Source: Daedaleopsis sinensis (lineage: Eukaryota > Basidiomycota > Agaricomycetes > Polyporales > Polyporaceae). Taken from it: a DNA stretch of 64,000 bases. Made by a program: the position numbers and the translations under genes. Position 1 is the stretch's first letter; every line of letters begins with the position of its first letter. Below, piece by piece: positions 20,722 to 32,393 of this stretch. The stretch lies in the NCBI GenBank assembly GCA_033807695.1, contig CM066311.1:372001-436000 (forward strand), given 5' to 3'. Below the pieces are notes generated by a model, which was not told the origin of the DNA, made no database searches, and saw only the letters and a list, made by a program, of their open reading frames with translations.

Positions 20722-22644
20722 ATGTCGCCGCATCCCGCTCTAAACAACGACGACATTCTCGCCGAGATATTCTCGCATCTATCCCCCATAACTTCGCCAC
20801 GCGATATCGAACGGCGTCATCGTTATTATTGGGGGCCGATCGAACGTACACGAGAACTGGAACTCAAGTACGGCACCGTGATAGACGGTGGCTACGGACA
20901 CGGTGCCGTCTCGGTGGAAAAGAGACGCACCCTTGCGAATGCTGCACTCACATGTAAGGCATTCTCTGAGCTTGCCACGGCGCATCTTTGGGCTGCCCCA
21001 CGAGGCGGTCTCTACACCCTCCTGGGCCTCTTCGATACGTTCACTGCGCAAGAGCATTCTGGATCTTTTGTGGACGCTCGTGGAAACACGCATGATTTCT
21101 CCATCCTCGTTCACGTATGTATATGCTGGCTGCGATTTCAACTTGACAAAACTGAGTCGCCTTTTACAGTACCTTCCGGGGGATATCACTGCTGAAGAGT
21201 GGGCAACCTTTGTCAAATGCGCAGGCCGCGTACGCGAGTTCGCGTTCCACGCGCTGTGCGATCATACAGCACAGACCTATGCGATCGATGTGTCCGCAAT
21301 CGACATGATCGTCCGTCGTAGCGCGGGTCAGCTCCTGTTCCCCCAGCTACGAGCTCTCATGTGGCAGCGATCGACCCTCGACGGAAACGGCGCGGCCGTT
21401 GGTCATTTTCTTCCGCTCCTCTCCAGCCCCCAGATATCCACGCTTATGCTCATGAGCTACCCCACATGGGAACTGCCCGACAGCGAGCATATGTACAGGA
21501 CCCATTGCCCACCGCGCAACGGCATCCCGCAGGACGTAGAGACCATCGTGAGTGCATGCCCCAATATCGAGCATATCATCATCCACTTGTGCTTCGAGAG
21601 CGACACGGCTGTTCGACTGGCACAGTGTCTCCGCCTGCGCTCGTTTGTGTCACACTGGGTCGACAGTTGCACACTCGAGAGCCTCGGCAGACTGCCGCAC
21701 CTCCGCAAGATCAGAACCTCAGTCGGACCCGTTCCCATCATACAAAATGCGACTAGCTTACCCCCTCCAGTACCACCTCTCGCGAAAAACACACGAGGGC
21801 TCTTTCCCGCGCTGAGGGAGCTGCAGCTGGACCAGAGCTCGGCCGTGTACGCCAAGATGATGATCCTTTCCATCTCCTCCCTCTTCCTCTCCTCCATCTC
21901 CATCGAGCTGCGAGAGGTCGATCCTTCTCGCATGCACCACTTCTTCGCCGCTCTCCCTGCCGTGGCGGCCTCGCTGCGGTCGCTCTATGTTCGCCTCCCG
22001 TACGGCGTTCCGTATGACCCGGCCGACTCTCCGCTCGTCTTCGAAACCGTTGCGGCCTGCACAACCTCGAGCATCTCCGGATCGACATGGATGAGCGCAA
22101 GATTGCCGTAACGGACGGTGACCTGCAACGGATGGCAATTGCTTGGCCGCGCATCACCTCCCTCTACGTCGCCGCCGACAGCCCCTACGCCGACGTGGCC
22201 GCGCGCTTCCGCCTCGCCAAGGCGCCGCTCGTCGCTGTCGACCGCCCATCCATCCATGCCCTCGTTGCCCTGGCGCTCCAGTTGCGTCATCTCGTAACCT
22301 GTGTCATCCACACCCGGGCAGTGACCGAGGCAGATCTGCAGCAGCTCGAGCTGGACGCGGCGGGCGCGGCCGTTCAGCCGCAAGTGCTACAGCTGGCGCT
22401 GGCTGGATTCCGTTTTCAAGCTCTGAACCTGAACGCCCCGGCGGTAAGCGTGCACGACCCGAAGAGGTTGATAAACGTCCTCTGTGGCCTGTTCCCCAAC
22501 TTGGACCGGAGCTGTGTCATGGCCGGGAAATGCAACACCGTCGAGAATCTGCAGGAGGAGGCGAAGAGGCGGCTGCGTTCGCTGGCCGGCATGAAGATGT
22601 CGGAAAGCATCAAGCGGCTTATGAAGGTGTTGGCTTCAATTTGA
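20722..22644 (+). pseudogene. F-box-like gene, copy 2, frameshifted by a 13-nt deletion
   Basis: Exon 1 is 20722-21114 and exon 2 begins at 21170, after a 55-nt intron (GTATGT donor, TTTTACAG acceptor). The product starts MSPHPALNNDDILAEIFSHL, an F-box-like helix set, and continues with WAAPRGGLYTLLGLF, CAGRVREFAFH and leucine-rich segments. Against copy 3 the text after 'gttgcggcc' (about 22050-22058) lacks 13 nt. The frame then shifts and ends at 22111 (about 445 aa). The original frame resumes (HNLEHLRIDMDERK) and runs open to 22644, still matching copy 3 to its end. So the gene was full length until recently; a truncated product may still be made. F-box proteins act as substrate adaptors of SCF ubiquitin ligases; that role is inferred. 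Confidence 0.7.
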
Positions 22645-23545
22645 ACGAGACAGTGTGTGCCAGTATCTCTTGCGTCGTCGTGAGTGGATCAGGAACAATC
22701 CTCGCGCTGCGCCTTCGCTAACAATGTTTAGCTCTGCAGGGAAGAAGTCGATAGTAGAAGTGCGTCGTGCGCCGGACCTTGGTTGGTGTACGAGCTCGAA
22801 TGATAGACGAGAATTGTTGTCAGAATCATGTTGCGAAGGTTCAAATTCCAGTTCTGTGTTTCCCAATGGTTTAACCGGATACATACTCTATGCTTTCAGC
22901 GCGAATGGATATGCTGCGTCGGTTAGCGCTGCGTGGCATGAAACCTGCCCTGAACTGAAGAGATCGGCCCTCCGCTCCCTGCCATCAGTACTCCTCGCGA
23001 GCGTTCTTCCTACCTTTGACTCGGTTTCGATATGTTCACGACTAGTACCAACGGCAGGACCTCGCATGCATATCTACTCGCAGAGGACGTGCCTCGCAGC
23101 GCATACACTCTCAGGCTCAGGTCGCATGCCCTCACCCCAGGTTCGAGTACACATCGGTACCGGTGACAGCGTGCCTGCAGCGTGCAGCCGGCGATGGCAT
23201 CCATATGCTGGCAGGCCGAGATTAGGTTTTTTCGGCTGCGACAGGTCAGCGAATGTGCTCCTTTTTACGTGTATACTGGAACCTCATATGTGCACTTGGG
23301 TGCCGAATTGTTTACACTCCAACGCAGCTCGATAGTGTTGAATTCTCCCGCTTGGTTCTTGCCTGCACTTGGAGTCATTTGAAGTTAACTGAGATTAGAA
23401 AAGTAAGCTCCCTTCCTTGGTCGGTAGCCGCGACTCACGCTGATCGTGCAGATAGGTAAGGGCCAATACAAGCATGTTCGCCTGCTGACACCTGCATCCT
23501 CTCATTCTCAATGACTCATTGAGCACAACGTACCGACCGGCGACG

Positions 23546-23552
23546 TATAAGA
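23546..23552 (+). promoter_or_regulatory. TATA box of F-box copy 3
   Basis: TATAAGA lies 55 nt upstream of the ATG at 23601, a normal fungal distance allowing a short leader. Confidence 0.5.
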
Positions 23553-23600
23553 CCTTCCTGCCTGCTCGGCCCTTTCCCCCTGCCCATCGTAGCTACAGCC

Positions 23601-25517
23601 ATGTCCCCACATCACGCTCTCTTGGATCCCGACATCCTTGCTGAAATATTCTCGCATCTGTCCCTCGTAACCTCGCCACTCGATGTCGAACAGCGACGTC
23701 CGTCATACTGGGGTCCAATCGAACTTACACGGGAGTTAGAACTCCAGTACAACGACAGCTCGGTGACGAAGAGACACACTCTTGCAAGTGCTGCACTCAC
23801 GTGCAAGGCGTTCTCCGAGCACGCAGTGACCCATCTCTGGGCTGCGCCTCGTGGCGGTCTCTACACCCTCCTCAGCCTTTGTTCCACGTTCACCATGAAG
23901 GTGATAGCGGGATACTGGGTGGATGCTGGCGGACATGAGCACGATTTCTCTATGTGCCAATATGTATGTGCTATTTGCATTCTCGACATGGCGATGCTCA
24001 ATTGCCTGCTACAGTATCTTTCCGGGGACATCACCGATCACGAGTGGGAAACCTTCGTCAAATGCGCCTCCCGGGTACGCGAATTCGCGTTCCACAGGCT
24101 GAGCGATCTCATATCACAAACATGGGTGCTCGATCTTTCCGTGATCGAAACCATCGTTCATCGCAGCCAGGGTTGCCTGCTCTTTCCCCAGCTCCGAGCC
24201 CTCATGTGGCAGCGGTCAGCTCGCGACATCAACGGCCCGACTCTGGATCAGTTTCTACCGCTGCTCTTGAACGCACGGCTCTCCACGCTCATGCTCATGA
24301 GCTATCCCTCGTGGCCACATCAGCATATGGGATGTTCTTGTCACACCCACCAGCCCCCGCGCGACGGCATCCCTCAGGACGTGGATACCATCGTAATGGA
24401 GAGCCCTAACATCGAGCACATCCGAGTCTACATGTGCTTCGAGAGCGACAAGTTTGCCCAGCTAGCGCAGCGTCCCCGCTTGCGCACCTTTGTGGCACAC
24501 TGGGTCGATACTCACTCGCTCATGATTCTCGGCGGTTTGCCGCACCTTCGAAAGCTCAAAACCTCGCTCGGACCCGGTCCCATCAGTCAGGACTCGACCG
24601 TTCTCCCCCCTCCGATGTCACCCCTCGCCAGGAAAACGGATGGACTCTTTCCGGTGCTGCAGGAGCTTCACCTAGACCGGAGCGCTGCCATGTACGCCAA
24701 AATGATGATCCTATCCATCTCCTCTTTCCTTCTCTCCTCCATCGCCGTCGAACTGCGAGAGGTTGATCCCTCTCTCGTGCATCAATTCTTCACCGCTCTC
24801 CCTGCCGTGGCAACGTCCCTGCGGTCGCTCAAGGTTTGCCTCCCCTGCGGTTTCTTGCCCCATCCGTCTAGTCTGGTTGTGTTCGAGGCTGTTGCGGCCC
24901 CGTTGTTCGAGCTGCGTCACCTCGAGTACCTCCAGTTCGACATGGATGAGCGCAGCATTTCGTTGACGGACGGCGACCTCATGCGCATGGTGAGGTCTTG
25001 GCCCCACATCGCCGCCTTATACATTGCCGGCAACAGCACCTACGCCGACATGGTCCCTCAATCCGGCCTGGTCGAGCCGCCGGTCCAAGCTGTCGACCGC
25101 CCGTCTATCCATGCCCTCGTCGCCCTTGCGCGCCAGTGTCCCTACCTCGTCACCTGTGTGATTCCTACCCGGGAGGTGACCGATGCGGATCTGGAGAAGC
25201 TCGAGCAGGATACCGCGGCCGCGCCTCCGCAGCCACATGTGCTCCAGCTAGCGCTAGCCGGACGCCAACCCTTCAGTGTAACTCCGGAGATTGTTGTTCA
25301 CGACCGGGAACGACTGAGGAGCTCACTCCGTCGGATGTTCCCCATGTTGGATTGGACCCGTGTTATGGCTGGGAGATGTGACAGCATCGAGGTCTTACGG
25401 AAGCAGGCGGCGCAGCGGCAGTTGCGTCTACAACAATTCGCGAGCGTCACCGACTCCTTGAACAGGCTGGTAGAATGCCACACGCAGTTGTTTGCGCGGA
25501 TCATGGGGATGCAGTGA
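23601..25517 (+). CDS. F-box-like leucine-rich protein, copy 3 (intact)
   Basis: Exon 1 is 23601-23963 and exon 2 is 24015-25517. The 51-nt intron (GTATGT, CTACAG) is an exact multiple of three and stop-free, so an intron-retaining 638-aa form is also open; the spliced product is 621 aa. The N-terminus has DPDILAEIFSHLSLVTSP, an F-box-like start, then LASAALTCKAFSEHA and WAAPRGGLYTLL. The rest is a string of leucine-rich, irregular repeats (LSTLMLMSYPSW, LRTFVAHWVD, LPHLRKLKTSLG, HLEYLQFDMDE), as in F-box proteins of Agaricomycetes. No frameshift or early stop is seen, unlike copies 1 and 2. Flanks on both sides resemble those of copy 2, so the unit arose by a tandem duplication of roughly 2.9 kb. 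Probable role: adaptor of an SCF ubiquitin ligase, substrate unknown. Confidence 0.8.
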   Translation: MSPHHALLDPDILAEIFSHLSLVTSPLDVEQRRPSYWGPIELTRELELQYNDSSVTKRHTLASAALTCKAFSEHAVTHLWAAPRGGLYTLLSLCSTFTMKVIAGYWVDAGGHEHDFSMCQYVCAICILDMAMLNCLLQYLSGDITDHEWETFVKCASRVREFAFHRLSDLISQTWVLDLSVIETIVHRSQGCLLFPQLRALMWQRSARDINGPTLDQFLPLLLNARLSTLMLMSYPSWPHQHMGCSCHTHQPPRDGIPQDVDTIVMESPNIEHIRVYMCFESDKFAQLAQRPRLRTFVAHWVDTHSLMILGGLPHLRKLKTSLGPGPISQDSTVLPPPMSPLARKTDGLFPVLQELHLDRSAAMYAKMMILSISSFLLSSIAVELREVDPSLVHQFFTALPAVATSLRSLKVCLPCGFLPHPSSLVVFEAVAAPLFELRHLEYLQFDMDERSISLTDGDLMRMVRSWPHIAALYIAGNSTYADMVPQSGLVEPPVQAVDRPSIHALVALARQCPYLVTCVIPTREVTDADLEKLEQDTAAAPPQPHVLQLALAGRQPFSVTPEIVVHDRERLRSSLRRMFPMLDWTRVMAGRCDSIEVLRKQAAQRQLRLQQFASVTDSLNRLVECHTQLFARIMGMQ

Positions 25518-25529
25518 ACGAGGTGCGTG

Positions 25530-28500
25530 TCAGTACTTTCTCTAGCTTTCTGGACCTCAGCGGTCTTTGTACTCAGTACTCACTCCCTGCTTCTCAGCTT
25601 CGCAGAGGAGCCGTGGTGACACGCTGGTGACCCGGGGAAGCCTGCGTTGGTGAGTCGCGCTCGTCAGCCCACCTCGCCGATACGTTGATCAATCTCAATC
25701 GGTGGGCGCGGCGAGTCGTTGTCAGAGTCGTGACGAAAAGTCTATTCCAGCTCCATGTTACGGTGGTGCCTCATGTCTTCTCTGCTACAACCCTATACTA
25801 CATGCATGCTTACATTCAGCCCGCCATGTCTCGTAACCGTGGCTACTAGCTCTCATGCACATGTACTGTACTCAACGCTCAACCGTTGACTAGGGACTTC
25901 CCGAGATGTCCTATATCTTGATTCATAGCCCCGTGTCTTCTCATCCACACTGTGGTCCTAACACGTTGCCGTCTCCTCAATATATCAAGTCCGTCAACAC
26001 TCTCAGTTCATCCTCATCGAGGACTCATCGATCGCCGTGGACATCCGAGTAAGATGTGAGTCTCAGCTCATGTACTGTACACCAGTTCTCGGACTGCTAT
26101 GATGTTGCGTGTACAACAGGTCAAGTCGTAGTGGTCGACGACGAGAGACGACGAGCGTGCTGTGAACTTGAAGGACCGGTATTAGTAACTGGGCGCGGCG
26201 ACCCGCACGAGCGCTTATAAGCGTTGTCGCCGGTGCTATGGCCGCCATCGTCTCTGTCAGTGTCAGTACTGACGACGATCATCTCATTGATCTTCCTGCT
26301 GGACCTCTCGAGCCTCTTTCATTCATCTTTCCTGTGCTTCGAACGGCTTGCAGTCCATCATGCACCGCGGACGACCTCAAAAATGCCGCTCTAGCTTCGC
26401 CCTCGGATGATGATCTGTCGTATCCGCGCGACTTACTGCCTATCCGCATATAACGGTCTATGGGGCCCACCCATATCATAGTTCCATATATGACGATATA
26501 TGAGCCAGCGTAGTGCAGATCTGGGACTAGCTCGATCTGTGTGGTTTGCATGGCATCGCGATTCCGGTGCGTTGTATCCAAGACGCTGTTCTATGACCTG
26601 TCCAAGACTTCAAGCATCCCATCGAATCAGGCGTAACCTGCATGGCCCCAGGATTTTTGCGAGATGCCCTTGGGTTATCGTCAGCTATCGCCCTCCCCTA
26701 CTTCCGCCTCTTACTTCATGGGTAACAAGTGCGCAACCACATAGCTCCCCTCATGCTGCCTCCCGTTCTCGGGATCACACGACTGGCCTTCAAACCTCAT
26801 TGGAGACCCACAAGAGCTCTCCTTACATCTACACCCTCGCGAAGCATAGACCGCGTGGGCATTTCCGCTTATGTGGCTGCTGCACTGGAAGAATCGATGT
26901 TTCGTCTTGGCGAGGTGAGCCACGGCCAGAACATGCGTATATCCTCCATCAGCTGGTGTACGATGAGGACATGGCACGTGGGTGGGTCGCTCAGTGGTTG
27001 GATCGAAGAGCATCGGATGTTTTTAGATGGCGTGAGGACGCGCATCGTGAGTTGTGGAACAGCAGCTAGGAACGGTGAGTCTGTACAGTCTATGAACGTG
27101 CGAATACGAGTGTCATAAATCGTGTACAGGCCACTTATGTAGCACCCTCATCAGTTTTGTTATAAGGAGACTCCTCCGATACATGGAATATTTATCTTGA
27201 ACCATACCCTCAGGCGAGCTTCGATCGATACAAGGACAGGTCTCTACAGGTCCAAACAGGTGCGTGGTGCTTGATTGGGATCAATACTACGATTACGACC
27301 GTTCGTCTCATTGTTACTAAGATTTAGTATCCCTAACTTTGACTGCCACATCTTTCCTCTTTTTCACGCACGGACAAGTGGCATGCAGGGTCTGTCTCCG
27401 CGCTAATCATACTCGCAGTGAAGAGAAGGTACAAGCTACAGCGTGTGCTTCTTTACGCTCACTACTAGACCCTATGTTATGTCGCTGCTAGGCATCGACA
27501 CGAATAGCTAACGAATGTCAGGTGCACAGGAACCAATATAATTCGTATCGGTACGTTTTGTGCGCATATAGGTCACTGTGATCTGCTAACCCCGATTCTC
27601 GCAGCAGCCTACGAGGCACGCCATGACCTCTGTCATTCTGAGGACCACAATTAACGCTGACACGTCACATCCATCCGCGGTGTGGTCGGATTGTCTGTGT
27701 ACATTTCATGACATTGCGTTCTAGACTGCTCAAGCACCCTAAATATGTCGATCCGATGACCCCAAGTCCGGATCTACATTGTCGCCCGCGACGAGTGGCC
27801 ATCCTCGCCAGTGGCGGGTCTCCCAGCCACACGACAAGGTACGTCTTCTCGTCTTCTGCATTGCTCAGGATCCGTTGTCATGAAGCTGAAACACACGTGT
27901 CGCCTTCAGTGACTTATCATCTTAGACCGTGCCGCCGCCGCCGTCATATCCTCTAGGTCCACTGCGCACTACTGCACTAAGCAGACCTGTGTCAGCCGCT
28001 ACTCGTGGTGCAACACAATGGTCGACACGGAACGGGGTTACTGGCGAGTACGTACAGCATCTCTGCCTCGTGGCGATCAAACCACATTTGAATTTACTTT
28101 TGACAGCTATAGCTACTGCTGAAATCCATCTCTTGCCCGTCGCCGACTGGTCGGAGAATCATCACTCGTCGGCGACTCTCTAGCAGGAAGTGAATATCAC
28201 TCGAGCTCCGGTGCATTGTGACATTGACGCTAGGCGGTCAGTAGGTACTAGGCAACACCATTGCACCAACCGCAGTGACCTGCGAGTACATCAGCCCCAC
28301 AGTCGTCGCGGCACAATCAGTCATTTGTCGCCTCATACCAGAGAAGGTGACACAATGCAGCGGCCAAGTACGACATCATGAACAAGATCCAGCCGTTGCA
28401 GTTTCTCCTGCAGTCGGCCATCCGGGCTGTTGCCCGTGTGATGTAAGTTTCGACTTGACGGTTCTTCTGCAAAGCTGACCTCTTTCGATGCAGCAGATCA

Positions 28501-29380
28501 GGCAACTTCCGGAAACGCGAACGTGGTTCACATAGCCCTAGTGTCCATATGTTGAGATGTGTCGATGTTTGCAACGTCGACTTCCCTTAAACGTTACACG
28601 TGTCCATCCGGGTCGTTGCGCGCAATGCCACGCCTTCCGCAAGCTCTTCCCAACCAATCTGACTCATGCCGGCCTGCTTAACAAGTATGGATACCTCGGC
28701 CGTTCCAGCTTATCCAGCGGAGCCGCGCTGCCAGGCAAGGGAATTGTGGGTGCGCACTCATCAATTCTTCATGCAGCGTGTCGCCGCGGATTGAACTCTA
28801 TCTCCTTGACTCAGCGAACTGATCCGTCCAACGTTGCTTCCAGCCTATTGTCTCGCCCGTCATTCAAATTCCATATAGTGGTCGTCGCCTTGCACACGTA
28901 CTGGACAAGGCTTACTGGCCATGCCCTCCGCTTTCCTTTTCCGGCACCAGCATGCCTTGTGCCTCTCCGCCGACTCTGGACTTTTGCCAGGGTCTCGAGC
29001 GGGCATGTGGTGGAATTCACTGCCCGTAAGCACGACTGATTCTCTTTCGTGCATTAGGTTCCTTGCTTGGCCTGTCGTGCGGCGCAGAGAAGTGACTTGC
29101 CATCTTCGGCCGCGATTTGGGTTGCGCGCCCGTCTGACCACAAAATCTATTTCAACGGGCTGCGCATGTCACGGCACTGCGTTTCAGGGCCGGGGCTCGG
29201 TGGGCTATATCTTTGGTAGGTGTACTCGATCCAAGATTCATGTTAGCGTATTCTGAGGCGCTAAACCTGCAGAGCTCCTTACACCACGACTACAAGTACT
29301 GGGCGCAAGGTCGTCGTCCCTCCCAGCACACCACAAGCCCAGACATCCCCAGACGACTGGTTGTGACTTAAGACACGCCT
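25530..29380. other. Interval without a recognisable gene
   Basis: The first 250 bases resemble the 3' flank of F-box copy 2 (compare 25590-25760 with 22730-22860). The rest has only short frames on both strands with no domain, no consistent splice pattern and no repeat structure I could identify. Confidence 0.45.
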
Positions 29381-29385
29381 ACGAG

Positions 29386-30488
29386 ATGGCATCGTCGCAG
29401 CCCATCCCACGCAAGTCTCGCCGGGTCAGCTTCAGCGACAACGTTACAGAGCACTACCCCCGGTTCACCTCCCAAGCCGAGTCATCCGCACCACTAGTCT
29501 CGAGCAGCTACCCACCTCCGCCGACACCCCACCTCGGGACCTGCCCCCTCCCGGGAACCCCCGAGCTCGTCCATGGCCAGCTGCACGACGCACAGTACGT
29601 CCTCGTCTGGCGCCTCCCGAGTCCCCTCTGTCCTAGCAGTACTAGCGCTGACATCCTGTGTAGCGCAGACTGTAGTGAAGACGACACCGCCGCCTTCCCC
29701 GCGCATGCACATGCTCGAGCGCAGGCGCACGCGGTGCACGTAGCGACGCACCCTCAGCAACAGCACCGAACCACCACCCCCGCGAACTCGCCCGTGCAGA
29801 TCTCGACCCCGACGCTCTCGCCCTCGTCCATGTCCTCGTCGAGCCACTCCTCCACCGCATCCGAGCCCGAGCTCGAGCCCGTATCCGACCTTTCTCCTCT
29901 CCTCGCCCGCTTCCCCGTCGCGTGGAACGTCCGCGCTGCGTGCACGCCCGCCGGGCTCCCTGGGGCAGGCTTCCTCCGCGAGCGCGCGTTCCGCTCGGGC
30001 AGGACGTCGTGCGTCGTGCATTTCGTGCCCGACCCGTCCGAACACCAGGACGACTGGCACATCACCGTCCGCGCCCCGAGCCCCGCCCCCAGTGCTGCCC
30101 GGCACCGGCCGCCGCTGACGGTGGGGGATGTCGTGACGCGCATCGGGGAGGAGCTGTACACGCCCGACGGGGGCGCGGGGATCTATGCGGGACACCCGCG
30201 GGAGGGCGCGGCGCGGCGCGAGCGGCGGACGCGGCTGCTGGGGGGCGCGGACGAGGCGAGCGGGGAGTTCCGCGCGATCGACCTGTTCCCTCAGGAACGG
30301 TGCTTCTTCGTCGGGCTGGACGAGGGTGAGGCGGCTGCGGACGGCGGGGAGTATGATCGTGATGGCGGCGAGCCCGTGTATGTCGTGCACCTTGCGCGCT
30401 ATCCGCCTCCCACGCCGAGTCGAGGTGAGCTGGGCATCGTGCGAGGCTGACCGTGCGCTCATGCTTCTGTTTGGTGGCAGATGCGTAG
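29386..30488 (+). CDS. DUF6699-type hypothetical protein, paralogue 3
   Basis: Proposed exons are 29386-29594, 29664-30424 and 30481-30488. Intron 1 (69 nt, GTACGT donor, GCTGAC branch, TGTAG acceptor) is a multiple of three and stop-free. Intron 2 (56 nt, GTGAGC to GGCAG) leads to a tiny last exon ending in TAG. The product is about 325 aa. It starts MASSQPIPRKSRRVSFSDNV, matching the RSVHFADV start of paralogue 2. A proline/serine/histidine-rich linker follows. The core has LLARFPVAWNVRAAC, HITVRAPSP, LTVGDVVTRIGEELYTP and FRAIDLFPQERCFFVGL, in the usual DUF6699 order. Without intron 2 the frame ends at 30450. Function is unknown. Confidence 0.7.
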
Positions 30489-30499
30489 GGCGCGTTTGC

Positions 30500-32380
30500 T
30501 CGTGCTCTTGCGGAGGCGACTTCCTTCTCATGGTATACGGCCTGCGCAAGATTGCTGCATAGACGCGTCGCCGAGCCCCGTGTATCGATATCATCCCATT
30601 CCTGCTGGACGGTCGACTTTGTATGTGTGTATGTTTAGATGAACCTCGCCCCCATACGGCACTGCGTACCATATCTTGTACTAATTTAGTCCACGCATCT
30701 TGGACCATCCGATAGTTAATGCGACCGGTGGACATCGCTGTAATGCTACTACTGTACATACATATCGTCGCTATGAATACACGCGCTTTCAGAATGTCTA
30801 GGACATCCCTCGGAGGTTGAACGGGGTACTACGAGGTCTAGAGCTATATGCTCATCACCGTCTCACATTACTAGGATAGCTAGTAAGCTTCATCGACATG
30901 ATCAATCATCCGCTGCTAGTTTCCAACCCAACCGTCATCTACATCGAACCGTATTTCCGCGACAGGTCGCCTTTCGAACCAACCTACCATGCCATGCGTT
31001 AGCACAGCATAGTCCTTGTAAAACTAAAGCACTGGTCGCGTTAGACGTTTAGCCTACTAGGCATTCCCCGTCGATACTCATGATCACCACCACGATCGAC
31101 AGGATATGTACAGCCAGATAGACTCACCTCCACCTCCCTTCACTGTCGGTTTCTTACCCCAGGCCTGGAGATGACACGATCGATCTTGCCCGCAATGTCC
31201 GAGCTCCAGCTCCAGCTCCGGCGATCATGCACATGCACGTATGATCACAGACGATCAGTGCAGTGGGGCGCACGCATATGGCCAACGGACTCTATCTGTG
31301 TATCGCAGTGAAGATCCGGGGCCATAGACCGGAGGCTTTTGCATTCGCATCGCATTCGCGCTGCGTTCGCGATCTGGCAAATATTCGCATCGGCCTCCAA
31401 ATCTCGATACTCAATATTTCAATGCTCGATGGTCGCCAGACACGCGGATAGGTGGAGCTTCGCAGGGTGAAGCTTGTAGCTTGTACGCGTGTCCATAGCT
31501 TGCCATTAATGTATACCAGCGGCCTGATCGCCTGCGCCGATCGCGCGATATGGCCGTGGGCGGACTTGGGTCCTGGGACCAACGTGCACCCCATGCCCGG
31601 ATGGGCCTGTGCGGTATCGAGAATCGAGATATCTACCTCCGAGCGCGGTTCCGCTCGGCGATGAGTTTGAACTTGAAGTTGCTGCCGCGGCGGGAATACT
31701 CCGTATCAATGCGGCGGGCGCACCTATTCGCTGCGTATTAGTGCCAGAGATCGTCGGTGCGCACGCGACCGCGCACTTGGCACAAGACGGGGATTGGCGT
31801 ATGAGGGGACGGAGGCAGCGCTCATGACGGCGGGCGCACCTGTTCGCTGCGTATTAGTGGAGATCGTCGGTGCGCACGCGACCGCGCACCTGGCACAGCA
31901 CGGGGATGATTGGCGTATCAGTAGACGGAGACAACACTCATGGCGCGAGGCGGCCCGGGAGGGATTGTCGATCTCTCGAGTTCAGCCTGCGGAGTAGAAA
32001 AGACATGAGCGCACCGTCATCTGAACGAGATATAGAATCACTTACATCCGCACATGCGTAGGTTGACTTCGACCGAGTGACGGCCCGGGGGACGAACGAG
32101 AAGTACATGTATGCATACTCCGTATAATTCCTGGTGAACCTATAGTACATGATGAGTGTGGACAAGCACCGCCCTAGCGCCCGTGCACGACCCGATATAC
32201 GATGATGACCCTATCGAAACAAGCAATGTGCATGCCGGATTCCGAACATAATGCTACACTAGTGGACGCAAACGAAAGCACGAACGCAAGAAGACGGAGA
32301 CGAAGACGAGAATACCGCGGAAGCCATCCCTCGCGGCGCGCGCCGGAGAACCAGAACCACCCCTCGGCTGGGCCCGCGCG
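30500..32380. other. Intergenic interval with a tandem duplication
   Basis: No gene recognised. A direct duplication of about 110 bp occupies 31712-31940 and is listed separately. Confidence 0.45.
31712..31940. repeat. Tandem duplication, two units of about 110 bp
   Basis: Both units contain GCGGGCGCACCT, TTCGCTGCGTATTAGTG, GAGATCGTCGGTGCGCACGC and GATTGGCGTAT in the same order, with a few substitutions and small indels. The units start near 31712 and 31823. No coding potential is evident. Confidence 0.75.
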
Positions 32381-32393
32381 CGATCCGCGGGGA

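Noticed and set aside
22840..22860. tRNA-like B-box (GGTTCAAATTCC)
   Set aside because: No matching A-box or cloverleaf stems around it.
29494..30759. 421-codon frame on the minus strand
   Set aside because: Antisense shadow of DUF6699 paralogue 3 in GC-rich DNA; it is arginine/alanine-rich without domains, while the plus strand has a recognisable core and splice sites.
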